The translations under genes and the position numbers were made by a program. From Paroceanicella profunda (GTDB lineage Bacteria; Pseudomonadota; Alphaproteobacteria; Rhodobacterales; Rhodobacteraceae), in contig NZ_CP040818.1 of assembly GCF_005887635.2 (NCBI RefSeq), positions 2,076,501 to 2,140,500 of the forward strand: a DNA stretch of 64,000 nucleotides, in the 5' to 3' direction. Shown here in pieces: positions 8,564 through 17,389 of the stretch (its first letter is position 1; each line of letters starts with the position of its first letter). Below the pieces are notes generated by a model. It had not been told where the DNA came from, did no database searches, and saw only the letters and a program-made list of their open reading frames with translations.

Positions 8564-9553
8564 TCAGTTCAGCGCGGAGGCCTCGATCGGGGTGAGCGCG
8601 GAGACGGCCTCGGCCTGCTTCTCATGCGCGTCTTCCGGCAGCGGGATCAGGCCCTTGTCGACCAGGTACCCGTCTTCGCCCGAGGCTTTCGGGGAGAGGT
8701 ACTCGGCCAGGAACTCCTCCATGCCCGGGATGACGCCGACATGGGCCTTCTTCACGTAGACGTAGAGCGAGCGGGAGATCTCGTAGGTGCCATCGGCGAT
8801 GGTCTCGAAGGTCGGCTGCTCGCCGTCCACCGAGGCGCCCTTCAGGCGGTCGGCGTTCTGGTCGAGGTAGGAGAAGCCGAAGATGCCGAGCGCGTTCGGG
8901 TTGGCTTCCAGCTTGGAGACGATGAGGTTGTCGTTCTCGCCGGATTCCACGTAGACGCCGTCCTGGCGGATCTCCATGCCGGTCTTGCCGCAATCCTCGC
9001 CACCGGCCATCTTGCAGCCGTGCTCCATCGCCAGCTCCTCGAAGCTGTCACGCGTGCCGGAGGACGGCGGCGGGCCAAGCACTTCGATCTTGGTGGCGGG
9101 CAGGGCCGGGTCGACCTCGTTCCACATCATCGGCTTCGGGCCGTTGGCGGCGAGCGCGGTCCAGATCTGGCCGACGGTGAGGGTGAAGGTCGGGCCTTCC
9201 ATCGCGTTGGCGATGACGATGCCGTCAAAGCCGACCTTCATCTCGACGATGTCGGTGACACCGTTTTCCTGGCACATCGTGAACTCGGAGGCCTTCATGC
9301 GGCGCGAGGCGTTGGTGAAGTCCGGGAACTCGGCGCCCACGCCGGCGCAGAACAGCTTCATGCCGCCACCGGTACCGGTGGACTCGACGACCGGGATCGG
9401 GTTGCCGGTGGCCTGGCCGAACTGCTCGGCCACGGCGGTGGTGAAGGGGAAGACGGTGGAGGAACCGACGATGCGGATCTGGTCCCGGGCGGAGGCGACA
9501 CCGGCGGCCAGCGTGGCGGCGGCGGCGATCGCGAGAATACGGGTTGTGTTCAC
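8564..9553 (-). CDS. pstS: Phosphate ABC transporter substrate-binding protein PstS
   Basis: PstS is the periplasmic phosphate-binding protein that feeds PstCAB. 329 residues from GTG 9553, chosen because GGAGAG sits 5 nt upstream and because the frame then opens with a Sec signal peptide (MNTTRILAIAAAATLAAGVA, cleavage near ASA-RD). Phosphate-binding family motifs are IRIVGSSTVFPFTTAVAEQF and ESTGTGGGMKLFCAGVG, and SSGTRDSFEELA. Upstream in-frame ATG at 9619 would bury the signal peptide and is unlikely. It is the first gene behind the candidate Pho box. Confidence 0.96.
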   Translation of the reverse strand: MNTTRILAIAAAATLAAGVASARDQIRIVGSSTVFPFTTAVAEQFGQATGNPIPVVESTGTGGGMKLFCAGVGAEFPDFTNASRRMKASEFTMCQENGVTDIVEMKVGFDGIVIANAMEGPTFTLTVGQIWTALAANGPKPMMWNEVDPALPATKIEVLGPPPSSGTRDSFEELAMEHGCKMAGGEDCGKTGMEIRQDGVYVESGENDNLIVSKLEANPNALGIFGFSYLDQNADRLKGASVDGEQPTFETIADGTYEISRSLYVYVKKAHVGVIPGMEEFLAEYLSPKASGEDGYLVDKGLIPLPEDAHEKQAEAVSALTPIEASALN

Positions 9554-9636
9554 TGAGTCTCTCCGTGGTCGGATGAATGTGCAGGCCCGACGCTGTCGGG
9601 CGCTGGACCGTGGCCGCACCCTAGTGATGCGCTGCC

Positions 9637-9673
9637 GCGGTTTTATTGCATTGCTCTTTCAGAATTGTGACAG
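9637..9673 (-). promoter_or_regulatory. Candidate Pho box and promoter of pstS
   Basis: On the minus strand CTGTCACAATTCTGAAAG (9673-9656) matches the PhoB consensus of two CTGTCAT half-sites 11 bp apart: the first half is 6/7 and the second is degraded. A TATAAT-like CAATAAA follows about 9-10 bp downstream, the spacing seen where a Pho box replaces the -35. It is 103 nt before the pstS GTG and just after the phoR stop. Confidence 0.6.
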
Positions 9674-9689
9674 CGCAACGCGCTGAAAT

Positions 9690-10991
9690 TCAACGGGAAA
9701 CCGTGGAATTGCCCGCGCCGGCGAGGTTCTGTGACACCGACTCGGGCGCTTTCGGCACCCGCACGGTGAATCGGCTGCCCACCCCGGGCGTGCTCTCGAT
9801 CTGCAATTCGCCGCGGTGGCGGTTGAGCACGTGCTTCACGATCGCGAGGCCCAGGCCGGTGCCGCCCCTGTCGCGGCTGGCCTTGGCCGAGACGCGGTAG
9901 AACCGTTCCGTCAGCCGCGGCACGTGCTCGCGCGCGATGCCGGGCCCGTCGTCGATCACGCTCACGCCCCACATGCCGGGCCAGCGCGGGTCGCCATCGG
10001 CGGGGGCGAGCACGATCCGCCCCTCCGGCCGGCCGTATTTCAGCGCGTTCTCCAGCAGGTTCACGAACACCTGGATGAGCTGGTCGCGGTCGCCGCGCAC
10101 CGGGTGGGGCTGGTCGGACAGCGCGATCTCCAGGGTGACGCCCTGCTTGCGCAGCAGCGGCGAGACGGCGGCGCCGGCTTCGCGCGCGGTGTCCAGCAGG
10201 TCGCACTCGGTGCGCGGGGCGAGGTGTTCGCTGAGCTCGATATGGCTGAGCGACAGCAGATCCTCCACCAGCCGCTTCATCCGCTCCGCCTGCCGGGCCA
10301 TCAGCGCGAGGAAGCGCTCCTGCCCGGCAGGGTCGTCCCGCGCCGGGCCCTGCAGGGTCTCGATTGAGCCGAGGATGGAGGCCAGCGGCGTTTTCAGCTC
10401 ATGGCTGGCATTGGCGATGAAATCCGAGCGCAGCGCCTCGATCTTGCGATCATGCGTGCGGTCCTCCACCAGCACGAGCACCGGCGCCGCGTCATCGGTG
10501 ATCTCGCCGCGCGTGGGGCAGACATGCGCGCGCAGGTGCAGCTCGCCCCCCTGGTAGAGCACGAATTCCGCCTGGCGCACCTCATCGGAGTCGAACGCCG
10601 CCGTCACCGCCTCCACGAAGGCCGGCGCGCGCAGCAGGTTGGCGAAGTGGCGGGCCTGCGACAGCCGCGGGAACATGTCGCGCGCCGCGAGATTCGCATA
10701 GCCGATGCGCCCGCCCTGCTCGATGAGGAACAGCGGTTGCGGCAGCAGCTCCATCAGCTCCCGCCCCATGCCGGCGCGCAGGAACTGCAGCGGCGCGGTG
10801 TCCGCCGGCGGCGACGCTTCAGCCGCCGGCTCATGCCCGGCCAGCGCCAGCGTCACCAGCGTGAGCACCGCACCCGCCACGGCCAGAAAGGCCGCGGTGT
10901 GCAGCGGCGGCGTGTCGTGCCAGGCCAGCACCGTGGCGAGGGCCGTCAGCGGCAGGATGATCACGGCGAAGGGCCACAGGCGCAGGGGCAT
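9690..10991 (-). CDS. phoR: Phosphate regulon sensor histidine kinase PhoR
   Basis: PhoR is the membrane sensor kinase that phosphorylates PhoB under phosphate limitation. 433 residues: two N-terminal membrane helices (about 5-24 and 34-52), a PAS-like region (about 75-180), then the HisKA H-box DFIANASHELKTPLASILGS with H197. The ATPase domain has the N box (QVFVNLLENALKYG), G1 box (DDGPGIARE) and G2 box (GGTGLGLAIVKHVL). GAGGAG precedes ATG 10991. It is transcribed in the same direction as pstS, 136 nt upstream, and heads the phosphate cluster. Confidence 0.95.
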   Translation of the reverse strand: MPLRLWPFAVIILPLTALATVLAWHDTPPLHTAAFLAVAGAVLTLVTLALAGHEPAAEASPPADTAPLQFLRAGMGRELMELLPQPLFLIEQGGRIGYANLAARDMFPRLSQARHFANLLRAPAFVEAVTAAFDSDEVRQAEFVLYQGGELHLRAHVCPTRGEITDDAAPVLVLVEDRTHDRKIEALRSDFIANASHELKTPLASILGSIETLQGPARDDPAGQERFLALMARQAERMKRLVEDLLSLSHIELSEHLAPRTECDLLDTAREAGAAVSPLLRKQGVTLEIALSDQPHPVRGDRDQLIQVFVNLLENALKYGRPEGRIVLAPADGDPRWPGMWGVSVIDDGPGIAREHVPRLTERFYRVSAKASRDRGGTGLGLAIVKHVLNRHRGELQIESTPGVGSRFTVRVPKAPESVSQNLAGAGNSTVSR

Positions 10992-11122
10992 GTCTCTCCT
11001 CTCGGTTGCGCAATTCGAGCAATTTTCCCTGAATAGCAGAGCAGCGCCGCGCCCTAAAGCAGGATTGCATTCATCTCTCCGTCACATATTTATTGGAGGT
11101 CAAGGAGTTGAGAGTCGCCACC

Positions 11123-11548
11123 ATGATCCGCTACGCCCTCCGTTGTGCCGATGGCCATGTCTTCGACAGCTGGTTCCAGTCGAGCGATGCCTATGAGACC
11201 CTGCGCAAGGCAGGGCATCTCAGTTGTGCGGTCTGCGCGTCGGGCAAGGTGGAGAAATCGGTGATGGCGCCCCGGGTCTCCACTCATGAGGTCAGCCCCG
11301 CGCCCGAGCGCCCCTTGAGCGCGCCGGCCTCTCCGGCCGAGCAGATGATCGCGGAGCTGCGGCGCCGCATCGAGAGCAGCGCGGACAACGTGGGGCGCGA
11401 TTTCGCCTCCGAGGCCCGCCGCATCCACGAGGGCGAGGCCCCGCGCCGCGCCATCTACGGAGAGGCGAGCGGCGAGGAGGCGCGCGCGCTCATCGAGGAT
11501 GACATCCCCATCGCCCCACTGCCCTGGAACACGCGCAAGACGAGCTGA
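11123..11548 (+). CDS. DUF1178 family protein
   Basis: This is a 141-residue cytoplasmic protein of unknown function, widespread in alphaproteobacteria. The N-terminus MIRYALRCADGHVFDSWFQS with SCAVCASGKVEKSVMAPRV is characteristic; three cysteines (C8 and a CxxC near 34-37) suggest a small metal site or regulatory zinc-ribbon-like fold, as inferred. The C-terminal third is charged and helical. ATG 11123 is chosen over an upstream TTG at 11093 because conservation starts at MIRYAL; GAGAG and AAGGAG lie upstream. It precedes lysC by 68 nt and may share its transcript. Confidence 0.8.
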   Translation: MIRYALRCADGHVFDSWFQSSDAYETLRKAGHLSCAVCASGKVEKSVMAPRVSTHEVSPAPERPLSAPASPAEQMIAELRRRIESSADNVGRDFASEARRIHEGEAPRRAIYGEASGEEARALIEDDIPIAPLPWNTRKTS

Positions 11549-11616
11549 GCTTGCAGCCTTCCTCCGGTGCCTGTATGACGGCCCGGATTTTCAGGTGGAT
11601 GAGGACCCCCCCTGCC

Positions 11617-12843
11617 ATGCCAAGGCTCGTGATGAAATTCGGCGGCACGTCGGTCGCCGATCTCTCCCGCATCCGCAATGCTGCCGAGAAGGTGAAACGC
11701 GAGGTCGAGCGTGGCTTCGACGTGGCTGTCGTCGTCTCGGCCATGTCGGGCAAGACCAACGAGCTTGTGGGCTGGGTGCGCGAGGTCTCGCCCTTCTACG
11801 ACGCGCGCGAGTATGATGCCGTCGTCTCCTCCGGCGAGAACGTGACGGCCGGTCTCATGGCGCTCACCCTGCAGGAGATCGGCGTGCCCGCCCGCTCCTG
11901 GCAGGGCTGGCAGGTGCCGCTGAAGACCACGTCCGCCCACGGTGCCGCGCGCATCGAGGACATCGACACCACCCTGCTGGCGCAGAAGTTCGAGGAAGGG
12001 CTGCACGCGGTGATCGCCGGTTTCCAGGGCATCAGCCCGGAGGGCCGCATCACAACGCTGGGCCGCGGCGGCTCGGACACTTCCGCCGTGGCCTTCGCCG
12101 CGGCGCTTGGGGCGGAGCGCTGCGACATCTACACGGATGTGGACGGGGTCTACACCACCGACCCGCGCATCACCCAGAAGGCCCGCAAGCTCGAGCGCAT
12201 CGCCTATGAGGAGATGCTCGAGCTGGCCAGCCTGGGCGCCAAGGTGCTCCAGACCCGGTCTGTCGAGCTGGCGATGCGCTACAACGTGCGCCTGCAGGTG
12301 CTGTCGAGCTTTTCGGACGAGCCGGGAACGCTCGTCTGTGCAGAGGAGGAGATCATGGAAAGCAATGTGGTCAGCGGCGTCGCCTACAGCCGCGACGAGG
12401 CCAAGGTGACGCTGATCGGCGTGGCCGACCGCCCGGGCGTTGCCGCCGGCATCTTCGGCCCGCTGGCCGAGGCCGGCATCAATGTCGACATGATCGTGCA
12501 GAACATCTCCGAGGACGGTCTCACCGACATGACCTTCTCCTGCCCGGTGGACGAGGTGGCCCGCGCGCGCAAGGCGCTCGACGCGGCCCTGGCCGACGGC
12601 AAGCTCGCCTTCCGCGAGGTGGTGACCGACACGGAGACCGCGAAGGTCTCCATCGTGGGCATCGGCATGCGCTCGCATTCGGGCGTGGCGCAGAAGATGT
12701 TCGCCACGCTGGCCGCCGAGGGCGTGAACATCAAGGTGATCACCACCTCCGAGATCAAGGTTTCGGTGCTTATCGACCGGAAATACATGGAACTCGCCGT
12801 GCAGGCCTTGCATGATGCCTTCGGGCTGGAAAAGGCTGCCTGA
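11617..12843 (+). CDS. lysC: Aspartate kinase
   Basis: Aspartokinase phosphorylates L-aspartate, the first step to lysine, threonine, methionine and diaminopimelate. 408 residues from ATG 11617. The catalytic domain opens VMKFGGTSVADLSRI and contains SSGENVTAGL, GFQGISPEGRITTLGRGGSD and TDVDGVYTTDPRI. Two C-terminal ACT domains follow (from about 265), with VTLIGVADRPGVAAGIFGPL and VSIVGIGMRSHSGVAQKMFA, the regions that bind lysine/threonine for feedback inhibition in this family. The length equals the usual 405-411. Upstream in-frame ATGs lack conservation. Confidence 0.97.
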   Translation: MPRLVMKFGGTSVADLSRIRNAAEKVKREVERGFDVAVVVSAMSGKTNELVGWVREVSPFYDAREYDAVVSSGENVTAGLMALTLQEIGVPARSWQGWQVPLKTTSAHGAARIEDIDTTLLAQKFEEGLHAVIAGFQGISPEGRITTLGRGGSDTSAVAFAAALGAERCDIYTDVDGVYTTDPRITQKARKLERIAYEEMLELASLGAKVLQTRSVELAMRYNVRLQVLSSFSDEPGTLVCAEEEIMESNVVSGVAYSRDEAKVTLIGVADRPGVAAGIFGPLAEAGINVDMIVQNISEDGLTDMTFSCPVDEVARARKALDAALADGKLAFREVVTDTETAKVSIVGIGMRSHSGVAQKMFATLAAEGVNIKVITTSEIKVSVLIDRKYMELAVQALHDAFGLEKAA

Positions 12844-12872
12844 GGGAAGCGCAATGCGCCGGGGGACAAGCC

Positions 12873-15173
12873 ATGCCGGACGACATGCCGGAAGAGACGG
12901 GGCCGGGGCCGAAAGGTCCGGGTGAGAACAAGGGCGTCGAGTCGCGCATCCTGCTGAAACGTCTCTCCCAGGTCATGGCCGAGCCGGGCGAGGGGCAGGA
13001 GCGGCTCGACCGCATCACTGCCATGATCGCCCGGTCGCTGGCGACGGAAGTGTGCTCCGTCTACCTCAAGCGCGACGAGAAGACCCTCGAGCTGTGTTCC
13101 ACCGAAGGCCTGCGCAAGGAATCCGTGCATGTCTCCACGCTGCGCGTGGGTCAGGGCCTGGTCGGCCGCATCGCCGAGCAGGCGGAGCCGGTCAACACCG
13201 CCGATGCGCCCAACGAGAAGGGCTTCCGCTATCTCAAGGAAACCGGGGAGGAGCTGTATTCCTCCTTCCTCGGTGTGCCGATCCAGCGCGTGGGCGAGGT
13301 GCTCGGCGTGCTCGTGGTCCAGACCCGCGAGCCGCGCGCCTTCACCGAGGACGAGATCCACGGGCTGGAGATCGTCGCCATGGTCATCGCCGAGATGACC
13401 GAGCTCGGTGCCTTCATCGGCCCCGGCGCGATGGAGATGGCCGTCACCCACCGGCGGCCGTTCTTCGCCAAGGGCCTCTCCGCGCAGGAGGGCGTGTGCG
13501 AGGGCACGGTGATCCTGCACGAGCCCAATATCGTCGCCTCCGTGCCCGTCGCCGAGGATCCGGAGGTGGAGCGCGCCCGGCTGCTGGCCGCGGTGCAGGA
13601 ACTGCGGCTCGAGGTCGACCGCATGCTGGAGAACGACATGCTCGCCCATTCCGGCGAGCATCGCGAGGTGCTGGAGACCTACCGTCTCTTCGCCCATGAC
13701 AAGGGCTGGCTGCGCCGGATGGAGGAGAGCATCGACCGCGGGCTCTCCGCCATTCTCGCGGTGGAGAAGGAACAATCCGCCACCCGCACCCGGATGGAGC
13801 GCATCACCGACCCCTACCTGCGCGAGCGCCTGCACGATCTCGACGACATCGCCAACCGCCTGCTGCGCCATGTCGCCGGCCAGCAGAACGGCACTGCCGG
13901 CCTGCCGGAGGACGCAGTGCTGGTGGCGCGCAGCATCGGGCCGGGCGATCTGCTGGACTACGGGCGCTCCCTGCGCGGCGTGGTGCTGGAGGAGGGCTCC
14001 GTCGGCAGCCATGCCGCCGTGGTCGCCCGCGCGCTGGCCATCCCGCTGGTGATCCAGGCCGCGCGCATCACCCGCGAGGCGCAGAACGGCGACCGCATCC
14101 TGGTTGACGGTGACGAGGGCGTTGCCCATCTGCGCCCGGAGGAGACCGTGTACAAGGCGTTCCACGAGAAAGTGGCGATGCGCACGCAGGCCAAGGAAGT
14201 CTACACCGCGCTGCGCGATTTGCCCGCGGAAACGCTCGACGGCACCCGCCTCAACCTGATGATGAATGCCGGGCTGATGGCCGACCTGCCCTCCTTGGGC
14301 ACCTGCGGCGCGGAGGGCGTGGGCCTCTACCGCACCGAGCTGCAGTTCCTCGTGCGCTCCTCCGTGCCGCGCCGCTCCGACCAGGCGGGGTTCTACTCGC
14401 GCGTGCTCGACGCGGCGAAGGGCAAGCGGGTGATCTTCCGCACCCTCGATATCGGTTCGGACAAGGTGCTGCCCTACATGAAGCGCCAGGAGGAGCCGAA
14501 CCCGGCGCTGGGCTGGCGCGCCATCCGCGTGGGGCTGGACCGGCGCGGGGTGATGCGCATGCAGCTCCAGGCGCTGCTGCGCGGCGCGAAAGGCCGGCCG
14601 CTGAGCGTTATGTTCCCCTTCGTGGCGCAGCTCGACGAGTTCGAGACCGCCCGCGAGATGCTGCTGAGCGAGGTGGAATCCGAGCGCGCCCATGGCCGCG
14701 TGGTGCCCGAGAGCCTCGAGATCGGCGCCATGCTGGAGACGCCGAGCCTCGCCTTCGCGCCGGACGAGTTCTTCCGCCTCACCGATTTCATCTCCATCGG
14801 CGGCAATGACCTGAAGCAGTTCTTCTTCGCCGCCGACCGCGAGAACGAGCGCGTGCGCCGGCGCTACGACACGCTGAATGTGAGCTTCCTGACCTTCATC
14901 GAGATGATCGTGAAGCGCTGCGAGGCCTTCGACGTGCCGCTGTCCTTCTGCGGCGAGGACGCGGGCCGGCCGATCGAGGCGCTCGCCTTCGCGGCCATGG
15001 GCCTGCGCAGCCTGTCGATGCGCCCGGCCTCCATCGGCCCGGTGAAGCGCCTCTTGCGCTCGGTGGACCTCTCCGCCGCGCGCCAGGTGATCGACTCCGC
15101 CCGCCGCTCCGGCACCCAGTCGGTCCGCCCGGCGCTCTCCGCCTGGCTGACGGCTCAGAACGCGCCGGTCTGA
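12873..15173 (+). CDS. ptsP: Phosphoenolpyruvate--protein phosphotransferase PtsP (enzyme I-Ntr)
   Basis: PtsP takes phosphate from PEP and passes it to NPr in the nitrogen phosphotransferase system, which regulates rather than transports. 766 residues: N-terminal GAF domain (about 25-165; SLATEVCSVYLKRDEKTLEL), PEP-utiliser N domain, the mobile domain with active histidine in SVGSHAAVVARALAIPLV (H380), and the C-terminal barrel with FRTLDIGSDKVLPYM, YRTELQFL, GGNDLKQFFFAADRENE and the catalytic cysteine in LSFCGEDAGRP (C693). It follows lysC by 29 nt, an arrangement conserved in relatives and consistent with co-transcription. Confidence 0.97.
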   Translation: MPDDMPEETGPGPKGPGENKGVESRILLKRLSQVMAEPGEGQERLDRITAMIARSLATEVCSVYLKRDEKTLELCSTEGLRKESVHVSTLRVGQGLVGRIAEQAEPVNTADAPNEKGFRYLKETGEELYSSFLGVPIQRVGEVLGVLVVQTREPRAFTEDEIHGLEIVAMVIAEMTELGAFIGPGAMEMAVTHRRPFFAKGLSAQEGVCEGTVILHEPNIVASVPVAEDPEVERARLLAAVQELRLEVDRMLENDMLAHSGEHREVLETYRLFAHDKGWLRRMEESIDRGLSAILAVEKEQSATRTRMERITDPYLRERLHDLDDIANRLLRHVAGQQNGTAGLPEDAVLVARSIGPGDLLDYGRSLRGVVLEEGSVGSHAAVVARALAIPLVIQAARITREAQNGDRILVDGDEGVAHLRPEETVYKAFHEKVAMRTQAKEVYTALRDLPAETLDGTRLNLMMNAGLMADLPSLGTCGAEGVGLYRTELQFLVRSSVPRRSDQAGFYSRVLDAAKGKRVIFRTLDIGSDKVLPYMKRQEEPNPALGWRAIRVGLDRRGVMRMQLQALLRGAKGRPLSVMFPFVAQLDEFETAREMLLSEVESERAHGRVVPESLEIGAMLETPSLAFAPDEFFRLTDFISIGGNDLKQFFFAADRENERVRRRYDTLNVSFLTFIEMIVKRCEAFDVPLSFCGEDAGRPIEALAFAAMGLRSLSMRPASIGPVKRLLRSVDLSAARQVIDSARRSGTQSVRPALSAWLTAQNAPV

Positions 15174-15279
15174 GACCGGGGCCGGCTCGGGCCTCGCCAG
15201 GCGCAGCCAGGCAGCCACCCGGCAACATCCGCACGACCCGGAGCGTGTGCCGGCCCGTGCCCCCCTGACGCAGCACGGT

Positions 15280-15563
15280 CCGGGACCGGGTCCCGCAAGG
15301 GGACCGCGGAGCCCGGCCCGGTCCGGTCGGCCCCTCCGGGCCCGCCCGGCCGGCGCGGGACGTCGACCGGTCGCCCCGGCCAATCGGACCCGCGGCGCGC
15401 TCCCCCCCTTCCGCCCGGGCGACCAGCCCGGGCCGCGCCCGACCTTCCCCCCGGGAGGGCGCGATGGCGATGTCATTCAGAGTTCAGCCCTCTTTCGGGG
15501 GCTTTTGCGATAAACCGCTGACCATGGGCGCGGCTGCGCCCACCCAGGGTCGGGCGCGTCCCG
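15280..15563 (+). repeat. Dispersed structured GC-rich repeat, copy B
   Basis: This is the counterpart of 2432-2700, in the same orientation and again in a convergent gap (ptsP and the GNAT gene). It contains GGTCCC-GCAAG-GGGACC, a potential hairpin, and the common blocks GGGAGGGCGCGATGGCGATG and GATAAACCGCTGACCA. Copies differ by scattered substitutions and short indels. Confidence 0.75.
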
Positions 15564-15621
15564 TCGTGCCCAGCTCGGAGCGGAAAAGTGCTTGCGTCTT
15601 CCATGCGGGTGCCGCACGTCT

Positions 15622-15740
15622 ACTGGTCACTGGTCACTGGTCACTGGTCACTGGTCACTGGTCACTGGTCACTGGTCACTGGTCACTGGTCACTGGTCAC
15701 TGGTCACTGGTCACTGGTCACTGGTCACTGGTCACTGGTC
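15622..15740 (+). repeat. Perfect 7-bp tandem array, 17 copies
   Basis: ACTGGTC is repeated exactly 17 times (119 bp) with no variant. Because 7 is not a multiple of 3, all three plus-strand frames read the same seven-residue peptide cycle, so the array is open in every frame, while the minus strand is closed by TGA. It lies in a gap of about 850 nt between ptsP and the GNAT gene; no gene reading through it is convincing. Confidence 0.97.
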
Positions 15741-16025
15741 CCCGAGCCCGCCTGCGCTGCATCAGTGCTGCATTCCCTGTCCGTACGAAGCATTGCGCGA
15801 AGCGCGGGCGGTGCCGCGTGAATTCCTCTCCGGACCCGTAAGGAGGCGGCACCGGAAGGACCTCCCCTCCCGCCCCGGCCTGCCCCCCGTCCATCCGTGC
15901 TCCCGACCCGCCAGGCCCCGCGGCCCACACCCCGCCCGCGCCACAGGCGCTTCGCCGGGGGCGGGCCGTCGACGGCCCGAGGGGGCTCGATGCCCCCGAC
16001 GGGACGTGTCCGGCCGGGGACCCGG
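15741..16025. other. Rest of the ptsP-GNAT gap
   Basis: This GC-rich stretch carries no convincing gene. A weak inverted repeat near GGGCCGTCGACGGCCC (15960-15975) is present. The open frames seen on both strands have no family resemblance. Confidence 0.5.
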
Positions 16026-16526
16026 TCAGTCCTCCCAGCGCCGCACCAGCCCGCCGACGCCCTCCATCGCGCCGGGGACGAGCTCGCGGGCCAGGATGCG
16101 GGCGGGGTTGGTGGGGGGCGGGAAGTCGACCGCCTCGGCGATATCGTGCTCGAAGCCGAAGCGGTTGTAGTAGGGGGCGTCGCCGACGAGAAGGATGCGC
16201 TCCCAGCCCAGCTCGCGCGCCCGTTCCACCCCTTCGGTGATCAGCAGCGCGCCCAGCCCCTCGCCCTGGTGGGTGGGGTGCACGGCGACCGGCCCGAGCA
16301 GCAGCGCCCGATGGCCGGCCGGGCCCACGCGGATCGGCCAGAAGCGGATGGCGCCGGCCAGCACGTCGTACTCGTCGCGCGCGATGCGGCAGAGCGGGCC
16401 CACGGGCTCGACGCCGTCGCGCAGCCGGTAGGAGCTCAGCGCCGTGCGGCCGGGCGCGAAGCAGAGGTCGTAGAGATACTCGACCTCGTGGGTGTCCGAG
16501 GGAGTTTCGGTGAAAATTCGGAGCAT
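16026..16526 (-). CDS. GNAT family N-acetyltransferase
   Basis: This is a 166-residue acetyl-CoA-dependent acyltransferase. Motif A of the fold is clear: LLLGPVAVHPTHQGEGLGAL with the acetyl-CoA pyrophosphate loop (Q-x-x-G-x-G/A), and motif B includes YYNRFGFEHD. The arrangement resembles YhbS-like acetyltransferases of unknown substrate. ATG 16526 is chosen because the family starts here (MLRIFTETPSDTHEVEYLYD); a longer open frame to 16691 overlaps the promoter region of the divergent flavin reductase gene. Its stop is in the gap containing the heptamer array. Confidence 0.88.
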   Translation of the reverse strand: MLRIFTETPSDTHEVEYLYDLCFAPGRTALSSYRLRDGVEPVGPLCRIARDEYDVLAGAIRFWPIRVGPAGHRALLLGPVAVHPTHQGEGLGALLITEGVERARELGWERILLVGDAPYYNRFGFEHDIAEAVDFPPPTNPARILARELVPGAMEGVGGLVRRWED

Positions 16527-16710
16527 CGGGCAGGGATCCGGTGGAGCGGAAGGGGCGGGGCGAGGCGGGAAGGCCGCGGGCAGGCGCAGGGCCCGTGCTG
16601 TCAGCCTCGTCGCATTGCAACCCTTGTCATCTGGCGGCGAGCCTCCTTTACTCCACCCGACCCCGGTAGCACGCGGCCGGGACACACGCAATCATCCGAG
16701 GACCCACTCC

Positions 16711-17316
16711 ATGTTCTACCGCCCCGGCATCGACGACCACGGCCTGCCGCACAACCCGCTCAAGGCGATGATCGTTCCGCGCCCGATCGGCTGGATCTCC
16801 ACCGTGGATGCCGAGGGGCGGGCCAACCTCGCCCCCTACAGCTTCTTCAACGGCCTGTCGGACGCCCCTCCCATGGTGATGTTCTCCACCACCGGGCCGA
16901 AGCCGGGCGGCGCGGGCAAGGATTCGGTGGCCAATGTCCGCGCCACCGGCGAGTTCTGCGCCAATCTCGTGGGCTGGGAGCTGAAGGACGCGATGAACGT
17001 CTCGGCCGCGCATCTGGAGGCGGGGGAGGACGAGTTCGAGGCCGCCGGGCTGGAGAAGGCGCCCTGCGAGGTGATCTCGGTGCCGCGGGTGAAGGCTGCC
17101 GCCGGGGCGCTGGAGTGCAGGCTGTGGCAGGTGATCGACCTGCCGGGCGACAATTACCTCACCATCGGCGAGGTGGTGGGCATCCACATCGACGAGGCGA
17201 TGCTCAACGAGGGCATCTTCGACGCCACGCGCTGGCAACCGGTCTCGCGGCTGGGCTACCGGGACTATGCGGTGGTGCGCGAGCTGTTCTCCATGAACCG
17301 GCCCGGGCAGCGCTGA
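16711..17316 (+). CDS. Flavin reductase family protein
   Basis: This is a 201-residue protein with the FMN-binding split-barrel fold. Seen: KAMIVPRPIGWISTVDAEGR and ANLAPYSFFNGLSDAPPMVM, the FMN-contacting part of the family, then ATGEFCANLVGWEL. Members reduce flavins with NAD(P)H for partner monooxygenases or act as flavoproteins of unknown partner; no monooxygenase gene is nearby. It is divergent from the GNAT gene. The gap after it (17317-17850) is filled by a 26-bp repeat array. Confidence 0.9.
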   Translation: MFYRPGIDDHGLPHNPLKAMIVPRPIGWISTVDAEGRANLAPYSFFNGLSDAPPMVMFSTTGPKPGGAGKDSVANVRATGEFCANLVGWELKDAMNVSAAHLEAGEDEFEAAGLEKAPCEVISVPRVKAAAGALECRLWQVIDLPGDNYLTIGEVVGIHIDEAMLNEGIFDATRWQPVSRLGYRDYAVVRELFSMNRPGQR

Positions 17317-17389
17317 ACCCGGGTCCGCAGGGCCCGCGCACGGGGACACGCGCCGGCCCGCCCGGCGCATGCGCCGCACCGGTTCCGGA

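Noticed and set aside
11068..11085. Second Pho-box-like sequence (CATTCATCTCTCCGTCAC) before the DUF1178 gene
   Set aside because: Each half-site matches only 5 of 7 positions and no fitting -10 was seen; chance matches of this quality are common.
12384..15476. A 1030-codon open frame on the minus strand
   Set aside because: It is antisense to lysC and ptsP, has low-complexity His/Arg/Ala-rich translation and no family resemblance; long antisense frames are expected at 70% GC.
15464..16170. Proteins containing the repeated LVTGHWS peptide
   Set aside because: All three frames give the same peptide because the unit is 7 bp; starts and flanks lack ribosome binding sites and homology.
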